64,000 bases of DNA, taken from positions 682,001 to 746,000 of the forward strand of contig NZ_OY782870.1 of the NCBI RefSeq assembly GCF_963678545.1. Reading direction: 5' to 3'. This document shows, piece by piece, positions 52,595 through 62,069 of the stretch. A program made the translations under genes and the position numbers. How positions within the stretch are numbered: position 1 is the stretch's first letter; every line of letters begins with the position of its first letter. The DNA comes from an uncultured Methanomethylovorans sp. (lineage in GTDB: Archaea; Halobacteriota; Methanosarcinia; Methanosarcinales; Methanosarcinaceae). The notes beneath the pieces were generated by a model, which saw only the letters and a list, made by a program, of their open reading frames with translations, did not search any database and was not told where the DNA came from.

Positions 52595-53905
52595 ATGGTT
52601 TCCAGAGTTGTGGTTTCTTTATTCCTTTTTACTTTTATTTTTTGCTGTACACCCTGTGCTGCTGCTACAGAAAAGGTATTGGTATTACAGATAGAGGATT
52701 CCATAACACCGGCTTCTGATGATATTTTGGCAGACGCCATAGCTTTCGCTGAAGAAGGCGATTACCAGGTTCTGGTCATTACACTTAACACGCCAGGCGG
52801 TGTGGTGGATGCGACCCTTAATATGATGGAACAAATAGCCAATACGAATGTACCTGTCATTGGCTACGTGTATCCTGAAGGTACGAAGTCTTGGTCTGCG
52901 GGTACTCTTCTCCTTATAAGTACGGATGTGGCGGCTATGGCTCCTTTCACTGTCATAGGCTCAGCCCAGCCTGTCACCATGACTCCATCAGGTTCAGAAC
53001 CCATAAATGATTCCAAGATTGTGAATGCTCTGGTTGCTATGGCACAGGAAAATGCTCGCAAATACGGGCGTAATGAAACTGCTGCAGGTCAATTTATTAC
53101 GGAAAACCTCAATTTAAATCCTGAAAAGGCCCTGGAATACGGAGTAATCGAGTACATAGCGTCAGATCTTAATGACCTGTTGGACCAGGTTGACGGGCAG
53201 GAGGTTAAGGGTAGGGAACTTAAGACCAGCGGGGCAGATATAGTGTTCTATAAACCATCCCTTAGACTTTCTTTCCTGAATACTATCTCAGATCCGGTCC
53301 TATCCTCCTTGTTATTGTTGCTTGGGGTGTACGCCCTAATATTAGGTCTGTCCCACCCCGGAATTGGCGGAGAGATATTTGGTCTTATATCTATATCATT
53401 GGGGCTTGTAGGTACAGGCTTCGATGTTAATATTGCATCAATATTCCTCATATTGGTAGGTGTGGCATTGATTATAATAGAGTTCCAATCCCCGGGTTTA
53501 GGAATTTTCGGTATTGTAGGGCTTGTGTGCATAGTTGCAGGAAGTATGTTGCTTGCACCAACAGATTTTCCACGAAATTATACGCCAGCTGGATTCCAGC
53601 AGACTATCCTACTTTCGGTTGTAGCTCCCACCATAGCTATTGGTGTTTTCCTGTTGTTCGTTCTTTATAAGGTCGCAATTGTGCGTCACTCCAAGCCAAA
53701 ATTCGGTGAGCTTTTAGGTGATATTGCTGTTGCCCAGGATTCTTTTGGACCAGGCGAGTTTGGATATGTAAGGCATAAAAGTGAAAACTGGAAAGCGCGT
53801 TCTGAGGATTATATAGAAAAAGGAAATAAGGTGGAGATCCTGGAAAAAGATGGGACGGTTCTAATTGTAAAAAAGATAGATGAAAAATATCGTCTTTCAG
53901 AATAA
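52595..53905 (+). CDS. nfeD: NfeD-family membrane serine protease
   Basis: 436 residues. Signal peptide (1-24), ClpP-like serine protease (about 28-205) with catalytic Ser in SWSAGTLLL (about S101) and Lys in INDSKIVNALVA (about K142). Four to five membrane helices (about 225-350) and a C-terminal OB-fold NfeD domain (about 370-430, GDIAVAQDSFGPGEFGYVRHKS) follow. The full NfeD1b type. In Pyrococcus the homologue cleaves stomatin C-termini, matching the upstream slipin gene. Confidence 0.94.
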   Translation: MVSRVVVSLFLFTFIFCCTPCAAATEKVLVLQIEDSITPASDDILADAIAFAEEGDYQVLVITLNTPGGVVDATLNMMEQIANTNVPVIGYVYPEGTKSWSAGTLLLISTDVAAMAPFTVIGSAQPVTMTPSGSEPINDSKIVNALVAMAQENARKYGRNETAAGQFITENLNLNPEKALEYGVIEYIASDLNDLLDQVDGQEVKGRELKTSGADIVFYKPSLRLSFLNTISDPVLSSLLLLLGVYALILGLSHPGIGGEIFGLISISLGLVGTGFDVNIASIFLILVGVALIIIEFQSPGLGIFGIVGLVCIVAGSMLLAPTDFPRNYTPAGFQQTILLSVVAPTIAIGVFLLFVLYKVAIVRHSKPKFGELLGDIAVAQDSFGPGEFGYVRHKSENWKARSEDYIEKGNKVEILEKDGTVLIVKKIDEKYRLSE

Positions 53906-53921
53906 TGATCTGCTTTCTTAC

Positions 53922-55250
53922 TTAAGCAGATCCTTTCTTTATCATTTCCACTACTCTGCGCTTTTTCTCAATTGAATTCTCCGCTGCCTTGTCAATTGCA
54001 TTTTTCATTTCAATAAAATCCCGGGGCTCTTCTTCTCCTATCATTTTCTTGACAGGGGTGTATGCAGATTCCCTGAAGCGGGGGATGAAATCTTTTATCT
54101 CTCCGTTTATTCTGATTTCGGAGCCAACTCCTTTCTCCACGCGCCCTATGATGTCAATGGCAACACTTGCTTCTTTCACAACGCGCATGATTTCTTGAGC
54201 ATACTCCTGCGGGGCTATGACAAGCAAGGCATCAAGTGAGACTCCCAGATAATCTATCTTTAGGGATTCGAGCATTTCAAGCACTACTGGATTGACCAGT
54301 GCTCTCATTTTCTCTTCTTCAAAGACCAGTTTTACACCAGCAGTCTTTGATATCTCTTTGGCGTCACCACGGATACCACCATTAGTGACATCCGTCATGG
54401 CATGTATATATGGAAGCAGGCCAGAACCAATGAGTGCTTCACATGCTTCCAGGAACTTTACGTTCATGGTTTCGCTCACAACATGGTGCATGTTGTAATA
54501 AAGAGCTGTAGTGGAAACAGTGCCTCCTCCGGCACCCTCGGTCATGAGGATTACATCGCCTTCTCTTGTTTGATTGCGGGCTGTAAGGTCCGATGTTGTT
54601 CCCACGGCACCCACTCCGCCTGTCAAGCGTTCCCCTATGACCATATCTCCTCCTATACGGAGTGTGCTGCCAGTGATAAGGGGGATACCAGTAAGCTCAG
54701 ATACTGTGGTTATGCCTGCGATGTGGTCAAATATCTTCGCTACATCTCCGTCATCTGCTACATGAATATCTGAAAGCAGAGCAACAGGTCGTGCTCCCAT
54801 TACATACACGTCTCTAAGTGAGGCTCTTGCTACATGGAAACCGGCGAGAAATGGAAAATCGCTAAGTCTGGAGTGTATTCCATCTATGGTGACTATTATG
54901 TATTTATCTATGCCATTGCCCAAGACCACGCCTGAATCATCAAGCTGCGCGCTGTCAACTATAGCACTGGTTTTTCCAATTACCTCTGCTATCTTCTCAT
55001 GCGTATAAAAGTCACCTGTGCCCCTTGAACCTACGCCGAATTCACCCATTGTGACGCCAGATATGGTCGGTTCCAGGATATCACCTTTCACATTCAATGT
55101 GTTTTTTGCTTCCACGATTGTTGCCTGCGCAAGCTTGCGTGCATGCTGAGGTGTGGTCTTTTTTATTTCCAGTATCCTTGCTGTCAGTTTATCTTCGAGT
55201 TCAAGATCATTGGCACGTAGGCCTCTTTTTGCATATCCTTCGATATCCAT
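53922..55250 (-). CDS. AIR synthase-related (PurM/HypE-fold) protein
   Basis: 442 residues. PurM-like fold: N-terminal ATP-binding domain with FGVGSRGTGDFYTHEKIAEVIG, IVDSAQLDDSGVVLGN, IVTIDGIHSRLSDFPFLAGFHVARASLRDVYVMGA (metal and nucleotide segment), and C-terminal domain with TDVTNGGIRGDAKE. Same superfamily as PurM, SelD, ThiL and HypE. Longer N-terminus than methanogenesis marker protein 2. Substrate unknown. It lies next to hisH (9 bp apart), a link of unclear meaning. Confidence 0.8.
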   Translation of the reverse strand: MDIEGYAKRGLRANDLELEDKLTARILEIKKTTPQHARKLAQATIVEAKNTLNVKGDILEPTISGVTMGEFGVGSRGTGDFYTHEKIAEVIGKTSAIVDSAQLDDSGVVLGNGIDKYIIVTIDGIHSRLSDFPFLAGFHVARASLRDVYVMGARPVALLSDIHVADDGDVAKIFDHIAGITTVSELTGIPLITGSTLRIGGDMVIGERLTGGVGAVGTTSDLTARNQTREGDVILMTEGAGGGTVSTTALYYNMHHVVSETMNVKFLEACEALIGSGLLPYIHAMTDVTNGGIRGDAKEISKTAGVKLVFEEEKMRALVNPVVLEMLESLKIDYLGVSLDALLVIAPQEYAQEIMRVVKEASVAIDIIGRVEKGVGSEIRINGEIKDFIPRFRESAYTPVKKMIGEEEPRDFIEMKNAIDKAAENSIEKKRRVVEMIKKGSA

Positions 55251-55259
55251 ATTTTTACC

Positions 55260-55868
55260 TCAGCACATTTCTACAAAGTTGCGAAGCATCTTCAGGCCGA
55301 TATCCCCACTTTTTTCAGGGTGGAACTGTGTGCCCATCACATTCCCGGAATCGTTGACTATGGCAGCTGCAAAAGTTTTTCCATATTCACACGATGCAAG
55401 TGTGTTTTTTTGTGCAGTATCCACATAGTAGGAATGTACAAAATAAACATAAGACCCATTGGGAATACCTTCGAACAGAGGATGTTCTTGTGTGATATGT
55501 ATGGAGTTCCATCCCATGTGGGGGACTTTGAGTTCAGAGTGAGGGAATCTTACAACATTTCCCTTTACAAGTCCCAATCCATCAGTTAACCTTCCTTCTT
55601 CGGACCAATCCATAAGTATCTGCTCTCCCAGACAAATGCCAAGCATAGGCTTGCCGGAAGTCACATATTCTGTAATAGTACCCTTGAGACCTTCTATGTT
55701 TTTCATGGCATCCATGAAAGCGCCCACTCCGGGTAGGATAACCCCATCTGCTGCAAGCATCTTTTCAGGGTCACTGGAGATGGAAACAGAGGCACCTGCG
55801 TGTTCAAGTCCTTTGTATACACTGCGCAGGTTACCAAGCCCATAGTCTATGATCACGATATTTTTCAT
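55260..55868 (-). CDS. hisH: imidazole glycerol phosphate synthase glutaminase subunit
   Basis: 202 residues, class I glutamine amidotransferase feeding ammonia to HisF in histidine synthesis. Seen: IIDYGLGNLRSVYKGLEHAG, ILPGVGAFMDAM, nucleophile Cys in MLGICLGEQ, and the His-Glu pair in MGTQFHPEKSGD. hisF is not in the window. Confidence 0.95.
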   Translation of the reverse strand: MKNIVIIDYGLGNLRSVYKGLEHAGASVSISSDPEKMLAADGVILPGVGAFMDAMKNIEGLKGTITEYVTSGKPMLGICLGEQILMDWSEEGRLTDGLGLVKGNVVRFPHSELKVPHMGWNSIHITQEHPLFEGIPNGSYVYFVHSYYVDTAQKNTLASCEYGKTFAAAIVNDSGNVMGTQFHPEKSGDIGLKMLRNFVEMC

Positions 55869-55999
55869 CGGGAATTAGAGCTTGTTCCTTATACATCAAT
55901 TTAACGAATCTGCAGATCTCCCTTTTAACTTTTGAGTAATATAGTATAACTTATATACTTTGTATTCTTTTTAACTATTAAACCAATCTGGTGATATGT

Positions 56000-56500
56000 A
56001 TGAAAAACAGAAAGAATGCTACAATTTTGTTCCACAGCGATGATGCTATGGAACTGCCAATTAATATTGTCGTTATGCTGGTTGTTGGTATGGTGGCACT
56101 TGCAGCCCTTGTCGCCATTATTCCACCACCTACTAAGAACATGTCTGTTTACATTGATAGTTCAGGTGCTTCTGTCACTCCTACTATGACTATGATTGAT
56201 GGTAATGCGGTCATAGTGGATTCAGCTACGGCGCAGAATCCGTTTTATGTGAGGGTGACTCTTTCTGCTACGGACACGGATGGCAACCCTGTAAGGGATG
56301 CCAGTGTAGTGCTCAGGGGTCTGGGCGGGGTTGCAACCAACACCACGGGCAGTGATGGCAAGACGCTGCTTATCACCAATCCGGCAATGGTCGCACTGGG
56401 ACCTAACCAGAACGAGGGCACAATGGACCTTACCATTTCAGCTAATGGGTTCTATGACTATGAGAAAGAAGACGCTGTGATGATAGTCAGGACTGCCTGA
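56000..56500 (+). CDS. pilin-like surface protein with Ig-like domain (first of pair)
   Basis: 166 residues. Short polar N-terminus, then SDDAMELPINIVVMLVVGMVALAALVAII as a single hydrophobic helix, as in archaeal type IV pilins with class III-like signals, followed by a beta-rich domain (VRVTLSATDTDGNPVRDASVVLRGLG) like carboxypeptidase-regulatory/Ig-like folds. Cleavage site is not certain. ATG at 56000 has GGTGAT 4 nt upstream. The next gene shares the N-terminal pattern. Confidence 0.6.
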   Translation: MKNRKNATILFHSDDAMELPINIVVMLVVGMVALAALVAIIPPPTKNMSVYIDSSGASVTPTMTMIDGNAVIVDSATAQNPFYVRVTLSATDTDGNPVRDASVVLRGLGGVATNTTGSDGKTLLITNPAMVALGPNQNEGTMDLTISANGFYDYEKEDAVMIVRTA

Positions 56501-56523
56501 CCATTTTCTATTTTTGTAATATC

Positions 56524-56970
56524 ATGAATTACAGAGGTTTTTCCAAAGATGAAACAGCTGCACTAGGTCTGCCTATCAGAATGGTGGTATTAACCATAGT
56601 GGGTCTTGCAGGTGTGACCGTGATGCTGGCTGCGCTCGCTGGTATTCAGACCACGCCTGGTATGCTGTACGTAATGTCCAATAGCACCTCCTTTTCCATG
56701 AACGGTACGACCGGTGCTTCTCCGCATATACTGCTCAAGGTGGTCAATTCCGAGGATGAACCTGTACCGGGGGCAAGTGTGGTTGTCTGGGGTCCTGATC
56801 ACAGGACAGCTAAAGCAGGCACCACTGATGCTTTTGGAGAATTTACTTTCCGGCTGGAGAACATGTCTCTGCCCACTGGAAAAAATGAGGGTTATATAGC
56901 TGTTAAAGTGATGCAGGAAGGGTATCTGGATCTGGATGAGCAGTATCTCATAAAGGTCAGATCCATCTGA
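56524..56970 (+). CDS. pilin-like surface protein with Ig-like domain (second of pair)
   Basis: 148 residues. N-terminal DETAALGLPIRMVVLTIVGLAGVTVMLAAL mirrors the upstream protein (D-(D/E)-x-A-x-x-LPI-x-x-VV), then a beta-rich domain (ILLKVVNSEDEPVPGASVVVWGP). Tandem duplication or two subunits of one surface structure. 23 bp after the first gene; no clear ribosome binding site. Convergent with the coiled-coil gene. Confidence 0.6.
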   Translation: MNYRGFSKDETAALGLPIRMVVLTIVGLAGVTVMLAALAGIQTTPGMLYVMSNSTSFSMNGTTGASPHILLKVVNSEDEPVPGASVVVWGPDHRTAKAGTTDAFGEFTFRLENMSLPTGKNEGYIAVKVMQEGYLDLDEQYLIKVRSI

Positions 56971-56988
56971 TCATTCTTTTTTATACTT

Positions 56989-57642
56989 TTATGCTCTTTC
57001 GGTGTCTCTTTTTGCCATGTAGAACCTTAATATGGCAGCAGCTGCCAGTACCAATGCAATAGTGAATGAGAAATAAGGGGACCTTATTATGTCCCATCTA
57101 TTACCCATGATGAGCACGCCTGTAAAGAATATGAGGGCTGATGCCACCACTCCTGAGAGCTCCATCGGCACTTTCACAGAACCGATGGTGATCCTGTTCC
57201 TCTCTTCTGATCTTTTAAGCCGTTTTTCCATGTCCCCAATCTGATCCTTCATGTTTTGGGTGAGCATAAGCATCTGATCGTCAGTCCTGTTATTGAACAA
57301 CTCGTCCTTTGTCTGCTGATATCCTTCATTTAGTGTGCGAAGCTGCCGTTGCAGTTCGGCCAGCTCCTGCTTCAGGCCGTTGCTATCACTTTCACATGCG
57401 GTGTCTGAGCCTTTTTTGTCAAGAGCACCTATCTGTTCCCTCAGCTCTACAATTTCCATGCGTGTCTGTTTTAGGAGGTCGGCTTCTATATGTGCAGGAT
57501 CGTCCATAAGATCTTGAGAAGGAACCTCCATGGAAAGCCTGCGCTCTACTGCCCTGAGCCTGCGTTCCAGACTTCTCAGGTTCTGATCGAAGGAATTGAT
57601 CCTGCCATGCAGGTCATCTCTTGTTTTTTCATCAGTTGTCAT
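56989..57642 (-). CDS. coiled-coil protein with two C-terminal membrane helices
   Basis: 217 residues. Residues ~10-145 form long coiled coils (SFDQNLRSLERRLRAVERRL, LKQELAELQRQLRTLNEG), then two hydrophobic segments (about 160-178 and 190-206) and a basic end. No enzyme motif. GGTGA overlaps the end of ugd and serves as its ribosome binding site, so it is in an operon with ugd and may organise a surface-polysaccharide or pilus assembly at the membrane (inference). Confidence 0.6.
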   Translation of the reverse strand: MTTDEKTRDDLHGRINSFDQNLRSLERRLRAVERRLSMEVPSQDLMDDPAHIEADLLKQTRMEIVELREQIGALDKKGSDTACESDSNGLKQELAELQRQLRTLNEGYQQTKDELFNNRTDDQMLMLTQNMKDQIGDMEKRLKRSEERNRITIGSVKVPMELSGVVASALIFFTGVLIMGNRWDIIRSPYFSFTIALVLAAAAILRFYMAKRDTERA

Positions 57643-57649
57643 TATCAGT

Positions 57650-58963
57650 TCACCAACAGAGCCCTTCGTACTCTATCTTCACGGACAGTTCCTTTGGGTC
57701 TATGAGGCGTCTGCCGTCTATGACCAATGGCATGCAACTCCAAAGACATGTTCTCATAGCTGCGAATTCCTTGTCCAGCCTGCGGAACTGGTTCCATTCT
57801 GTCATGAGTAGGCAGGCATCGGCATCTGTAAGGGCTTCAGCTGCGCTGTCGCAATAGTTGATATTGGGGAAGATCTTCTTCATGTGTTCCATTGCCATGG
57901 GGTCATAAGCAAATACCTGGGCTTCCTGGCGCAGGAGTTCCGCAATGACAGGTATAGAGCGGGATTCACGGATGTCATCGGTGTCGTTCTTGAAAGCCAG
58001 TCCGAGCACTGTGATGCGTTTGTCCTTCAGTTCGCCCATCTTTTCATTAAGCAACCTGATCATTCCCATAGGTTGCTCTTCATTTACATCGATAACCGAA
58101 CGTAGCAGTTTAGGTGTATAATCAAGTTCTTCTGCCTTGCCTATAATTGCCCGCACATCCTTGGGGAAGCAGGAGCCTCCGAAACCTGCCCCCGAGTTGA
58201 GAAAATGGGGTGATATCCTGAAGTCCTTACCCACTTCTTCCATTACCTTGTATGTATCGATGCCCATTTTCTTACAGATATTCCCGATCTCGTTGGCGAA
58301 GGAGATCTTGGTTGCCAGCAGGGCGTTATTAGTATACTTGATCATTTCTGCAGTGGTAGGTTTGGTGTGCGTGACCTCGCAGTTAAGGCCCCGGTAGAGC
58401 TCCGCAACCATGAAATATGATCTCTCATCGATGGCTCCTACTATTATCTTATCCGGGTGCATGAAATCATATACTGCTTTGCCTTCTCTCAGGAACTCGG
58501 GATTCATGGCAACACCGAAGTCTTTACCAGCTTTCTTCTCAGAATAACTTTCCAGGATAGGCATGACGAACTTCTCCGTAGTCTCTGGCACTACCGTGCT
58601 CTTCACTACGACCACATGGTAATGTTCCTTCTTTGCCATGGCTTCTCCCAGGCTCACAGCAGCGGATTCCACTATGGACAAGTCGATGTTGCCCTTTTCA
58701 TCTGAAGGCGTACCCACGCAGATAAAAGATACATCCGACTTTTGGATCGCATAATCATAGTCCGATGTAGCTATAATGCGTTTTTCGGCATGCTTTGTCA
58801 GCAGCTCTTCAAGGCCATCTTCCCAGATAGGGGCTTTACCGGCATTTATCATACTAACTTTCTTCTCATCTACATCAACACAGATCACTTCATGGCCGAG
58901 TTCCGCAAAACACGCAGCAGTAACTGAGCCAACATATCCAGTACCGATAACCGAAATTCTCAT
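57650..58963 (-). CDS. UDP-glucose 6-dehydrogenase family protein
   Basis: 437 residues. NAD-dependent two-step oxidation of a UDP-sugar to its uronic acid. Seen: N-terminal Rossmann ISVIGTGYVGSVTAACFAELGH, MNPEFLREGKAVYDFMHPDKIIVG, catalytic Cys in NSGAGFGGSCFPKD (C265), and C-terminal VLGLAFKNDTDDIRESRS. UDP-glucose is most likely, though UDP-N-acetylmannosamine dehydrogenases share the fold. Feeds cell-surface polysaccharide or glycoprotein synthesis. Confidence 0.9.
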   Translation of the reverse strand: MRISVIGTGYVGSVTAACFAELGHEVICVDVDEKKVSMINAGKAPIWEDGLEELLTKHAEKRIIATSDYDYAIQKSDVSFICVGTPSDEKGNIDLSIVESAAVSLGEAMAKKEHYHVVVVKSTVVPETTEKFVMPILESYSEKKAGKDFGVAMNPEFLREGKAVYDFMHPDKIIVGAIDERSYFMVAELYRGLNCEVTHTKPTTAEMIKYTNNALLATKISFANEIGNICKKMGIDTYKVMEEVGKDFRISPHFLNSGAGFGGSCFPKDVRAIIGKAEELDYTPKLLRSVIDVNEEQPMGMIRLLNEKMGELKDKRITVLGLAFKNDTDDIRESRSIPVIAELLRQEAQVFAYDPMAMEHMKKIFPNINYCDSAAEALTDADACLLMTEWNQFRRLDKEFAAMRTCLWSCMPLVIDGRRLIDPKELSVKIEYEGLCW

Positions 58964-59145
58964 AATGAACTCTCCTACAGTAATAAATTGTTGTAAATTA
59001 TATATTAGTATGGCGAGATGAGATACAATTATTTAGATCAATTGATAATCAATGAGTGTAATGTCAGCTTGGAATTTTATTTATAATTTATTAATATTAT
59101 ATAGGTGTTAATAATCAAGTATATTACTTGTCATATGAGGCGTAG

Positions 59146-60228
59146 ATGTTTCCCAAGAATAAATCCGAATTAAAAGCAATAGATTTTTTTTGTGGTGCTG
59201 GTGGTATGACTCATGGAATGAGTCAGGCTGGCATTAACGTACTTGCGGGAATCGACATAGCCTCGGATTGTAAAGAAACTTATGAAAAGAACAACAGTGC
59301 CAAATTCATCGAGGCAGATATTAATGAATACTCTCCTGAAAAATTGGCTGAAGATACAGGCATTATTCCAAATGATGATTCTTTAATATTTATCGGATGC
59401 AGTCCATGCCAATATTGGACAAAAATCAGAACTGATAAAACCAAAAGCAAGATGACAAGAAACCTATTAGGCCGCTTTAAGGTATTTGTTGATTATTTCA
59501 GGCCAGGATATATTGTAATTGAAAATGTTCCGGGATTATGGAGAAATAAGGAAAGCAATGTATTAGCTGAATTCAAAGAATTTCTATCGCAGAAACATTA
59601 CGTCTTCGATGACAATGTAATTAATGCAAATAAATACGGCGTTCCCCAACATAGGGAAAGATACTTGCTTATTGCGACTCGCCTTTCAAAAGAAATTGCT
59701 CTACCTGTGCAGGAAAGTGGTGAGAACCTGACAGTAAGGAATTTCATAGGCGAACACAACGGATTCAAAAAAATACCTGATAATCACAAAGATGAATCGG
59801 ATTTCCGTCATACATCGGCCGGTCTTTCCGAGAAAAATCGTCGGAGGATCATTTTGACAACCCTTGACGGCGGTACACGTTATTGCTGGAAAGATAACTC
59901 CGATTTGCAGATAGATGCTTACAAAAATAAAGATCATGTTTTCAGGGATGTGTATGCTAGAATGTGGTGGGACAAACCAGCGCCTACTATCACTACTAGA
60001 TTTAATAGTCTCTCTAATGGAAGGTTCGGGCATCCGGAAGAACACCGAGCAATTTCGTTGAGAGAAGGTGCAACCTTGCAGACGTTCCCAAAAGAATATA
60101 TTTTTAAAAGTAGTAATCAAGCATCAATTGCGAGACAGATTGGAAATGCGGTTCCTCCTAAACTTGCAAAAAGAGTTGGTAAGGTAGTAATTGAACACTG
60201 GAATAAGCTGTTTTTAAGCAATGGATGA
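59146..60228 (+). CDS. C5-cytosine DNA methyltransferase (Dcm type)
   Basis: 360 residues with all main motifs: I DFFCGAGGMTHGM (13-25), IV GCSPCQYWT with catalytic Cys (about 89), VI IVIENVPGLW (ENV 126-128), VIII QHRERYLL, IX RAISLREGATLQTFP and X ARQIGNAVPP. The target domain lies around 180-290. Its stop overlaps the start of the ATPase gene (ATGA), and a vsr gene follows, so the modified sequence likely needs repair after deamination. A+T-rich cassette, probably acquired. Recognition site unknown. Confidence 0.93.
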   Translation: MFPKNKSELKAIDFFCGAGGMTHGMSQAGINVLAGIDIASDCKETYEKNNSAKFIEADINEYSPEKLAEDTGIIPNDDSLIFIGCSPCQYWTKIRTDKTKSKMTRNLLGRFKVFVDYFRPGYIVIENVPGLWRNKESNVLAEFKEFLSQKHYVFDDNVINANKYGVPQHRERYLLIATRLSKEIALPVQESGENLTVRNFIGEHNGFKKIPDNHKDESDFRHTSAGLSEKNRRRIILTTLDGGTRYCWKDNSDLQIDAYKNKDHVFRDVYARMWWDKPAPTITTRFNSLSNGRFGHPEEHRAISLREGATLQTFPKEYIFKSSNQASIARQIGNAVPPKLAKRVGKVVIEHWNKLFLSNG

Positions 60229-62024
60229 TTTTTATGGAAGGCGATCTTGAAAACCTTGTACAACTCCTTCAACAGATGAAAGAAAAAGGAATATTCACTA
60301 AATTTATAGATTACATTCGCTTTCCCTTTTACAGAAATCTAGAGAAGGATACAAAAATTACATTTGATTTTCCATTAACTGTTTTTGTTGGTCAAAACGG
60401 GTGTGGTAAAAGTTCAGCAGTTCAGGCATTATTTGGTTGCCCTGAAGGAAAAAGTGTTGGTAATTTTTGGTTTTCAACAAAAGTAGACCCAATAGAAGAT
60501 GGTGAAGAACGACCAGCATTTATATATTCCTATGCGGATGAAAATGGTACAATAGGTGAAGTACTTAAAACAAGGATTTTGAGAGGTTCCAATCCAGATT
60601 ATTGGGAACCCAGCAGACCACTAATAAAATATAATATGAATTCCATGGGAGGTAGCAGATTTCCTGCTTTAAAGATGGAAGTCTTGTACCTTGATTTTCG
60701 TTCTATATTAAGTGCTTTTGATAAATATTTCTATTATGGAGACCCAATTAACTTAAAATCTAATACTAAACAAGATTATTTACGCAATCGTTCAATTTTG
60801 CTTAAAAAGGTAATAGATGAAAATTCTATTAAAACAACGCGCTCAAAACCTCAAAACAGAAAACCCATTGATTTTTCTCCAGAAGAATTAAAAATAATGT
60901 CTTTCATATTGGGTAAGAAATATGAATATGGAATGCTGATAGAGCACAAATTTTTTACATACTGGGGCAGTTCCATTATCTTTCAAACACCTAATCTCGC
61001 TTACTCTGAAGCCTTTGCAGGTAGTGGGGAATCTGCAGTTGCTATTTTGGTTCATGAATTGTTAAATGTTGAATCAAATTCTCTTATTCTTTTTGATGAA
61101 CCTGAGACTTCATTGCATCCAGGTGCTCAAAAAAGGCTTAAAATATTCATTCTGGAGCAAATAAAGAAAAAACATTTGCAAGTAGTGATCTCTACTCATT
61201 CTTCAAGTTTGATAGAAGGTATTCCTTCAAATGCTATTAAGGTCTTTGTACAATTACCAAACGGTAAATTTAGGGTTGAAAATGAAAGGTCACCAGAAGA
61301 AGCTTTCTACTATATAGGGCAAACACTTCCAACAAAAAAGAAAATAATTGTAGAAGATAAATTGGCTAAATATTTAATTGAAAGTGTTATTAAATCGATT
61401 GGTGATGATTGTGCATCATTATTTGATGTGGAATTTTATCCAGGTGGTCATACAATAATAAAATCTGATTTTATAAAAGTATATAGCCAAAATTCCGATA
61501 ATAATATTTTTATTATATTTGATGGGGATCAAAGTTTAGCAGCAATTCATCTTGATGTTGGTACAATTCCATCCTCTTATTTTGAAGTTTCAAAGCAAGA
61601 TGAACTTGTAAAATATTTGCAACAAAATATAGACAATCAAACTGGCTGTAAAATACCTTTTCGTCCAGACGGAGGTTCAAGTGGTGGAAATAGAGAACAA
61701 TTAATTGAACTAATGAAGAAGTATCTTGTGTACTATTCGAGTAATGTTTTCTACTTGCCACAATCAACTCCTGAAGCAATTATTTGGAATGATAATTTTG
61801 CAATAGAGTACATGAAACTGATATCGTTAAATGACTCCTCAGTTATTGACGATATTAATGCTACCTCTGATTTCAAGTTAAAGTTCAAGAAGTATTCAAA
61901 ACATTGCTTTGGTTCGGAAGATCTTCAAAGTGCATATCGACAATTCTTAACTATCTGGCGTAACAATAAAGACGAAAATTTTGAAAAAATAAAACAAATA
62001 GTCATTCAAATAAGGGATGCTTGA
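60225..62024 (+). CDS. OLD-type ATPase with TOPRIM nuclease domain
   Basis: 599 residues. ABC/SMC-like ATPase split by an insertion: Walker A GQNGCGKSS (56-64), signature-like SGESAVAILVHELL (about 267), Walker B SLILFDEPETSLHPG (about 286-300), H-loop STHSS. Then a TOPRIM domain with IIVEDKLAKYL (Glu about 377) and FIIFDGDQS (DxD about 433-435), acidic residues intact. Resembles OLD/GajA-like anti-phage nucleases. Placed between a methyltransferase and Vsr, it could be the restricting partner or a linked defence factor; this is inference. Confidence 0.85.
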   Translation: MIFMEGDLENLVQLLQQMKEKGIFTKFIDYIRFPFYRNLEKDTKITFDFPLTVFVGQNGCGKSSAVQALFGCPEGKSVGNFWFSTKVDPIEDGEERPAFIYSYADENGTIGEVLKTRILRGSNPDYWEPSRPLIKYNMNSMGGSRFPALKMEVLYLDFRSILSAFDKYFYYGDPINLKSNTKQDYLRNRSILLKKVIDENSIKTTRSKPQNRKPIDFSPEELKIMSFILGKKYEYGMLIEHKFFTYWGSSIIFQTPNLAYSEAFAGSGESAVAILVHELLNVESNSLILFDEPETSLHPGAQKRLKIFILEQIKKKHLQVVISTHSSSLIEGIPSNAIKVFVQLPNGKFRVENERSPEEAFYYIGQTLPTKKKIIVEDKLAKYLIESVIKSIGDDCASLFDVEFYPGGHTIIKSDFIKVYSQNSDNNIFIIFDGDQSLAAIHLDVGTIPSSYFEVSKQDELVKYLQQNIDNQTGCKIPFRPDGGSSGGNREQLIELMKKYLVYYSSNVFYLPQSTPEAIIWNDNFAIEYMKLISLNDSSVIDDINATSDFKLKFKKYSKHCFGSEDLQSAYRQFLTIWRNNKDENFEKIKQIVIQIRDA

Positions 62025-62069
62025 CCACCTTCCGATTGAACGTATGTAGCACAATACGGAGGTTTCATA

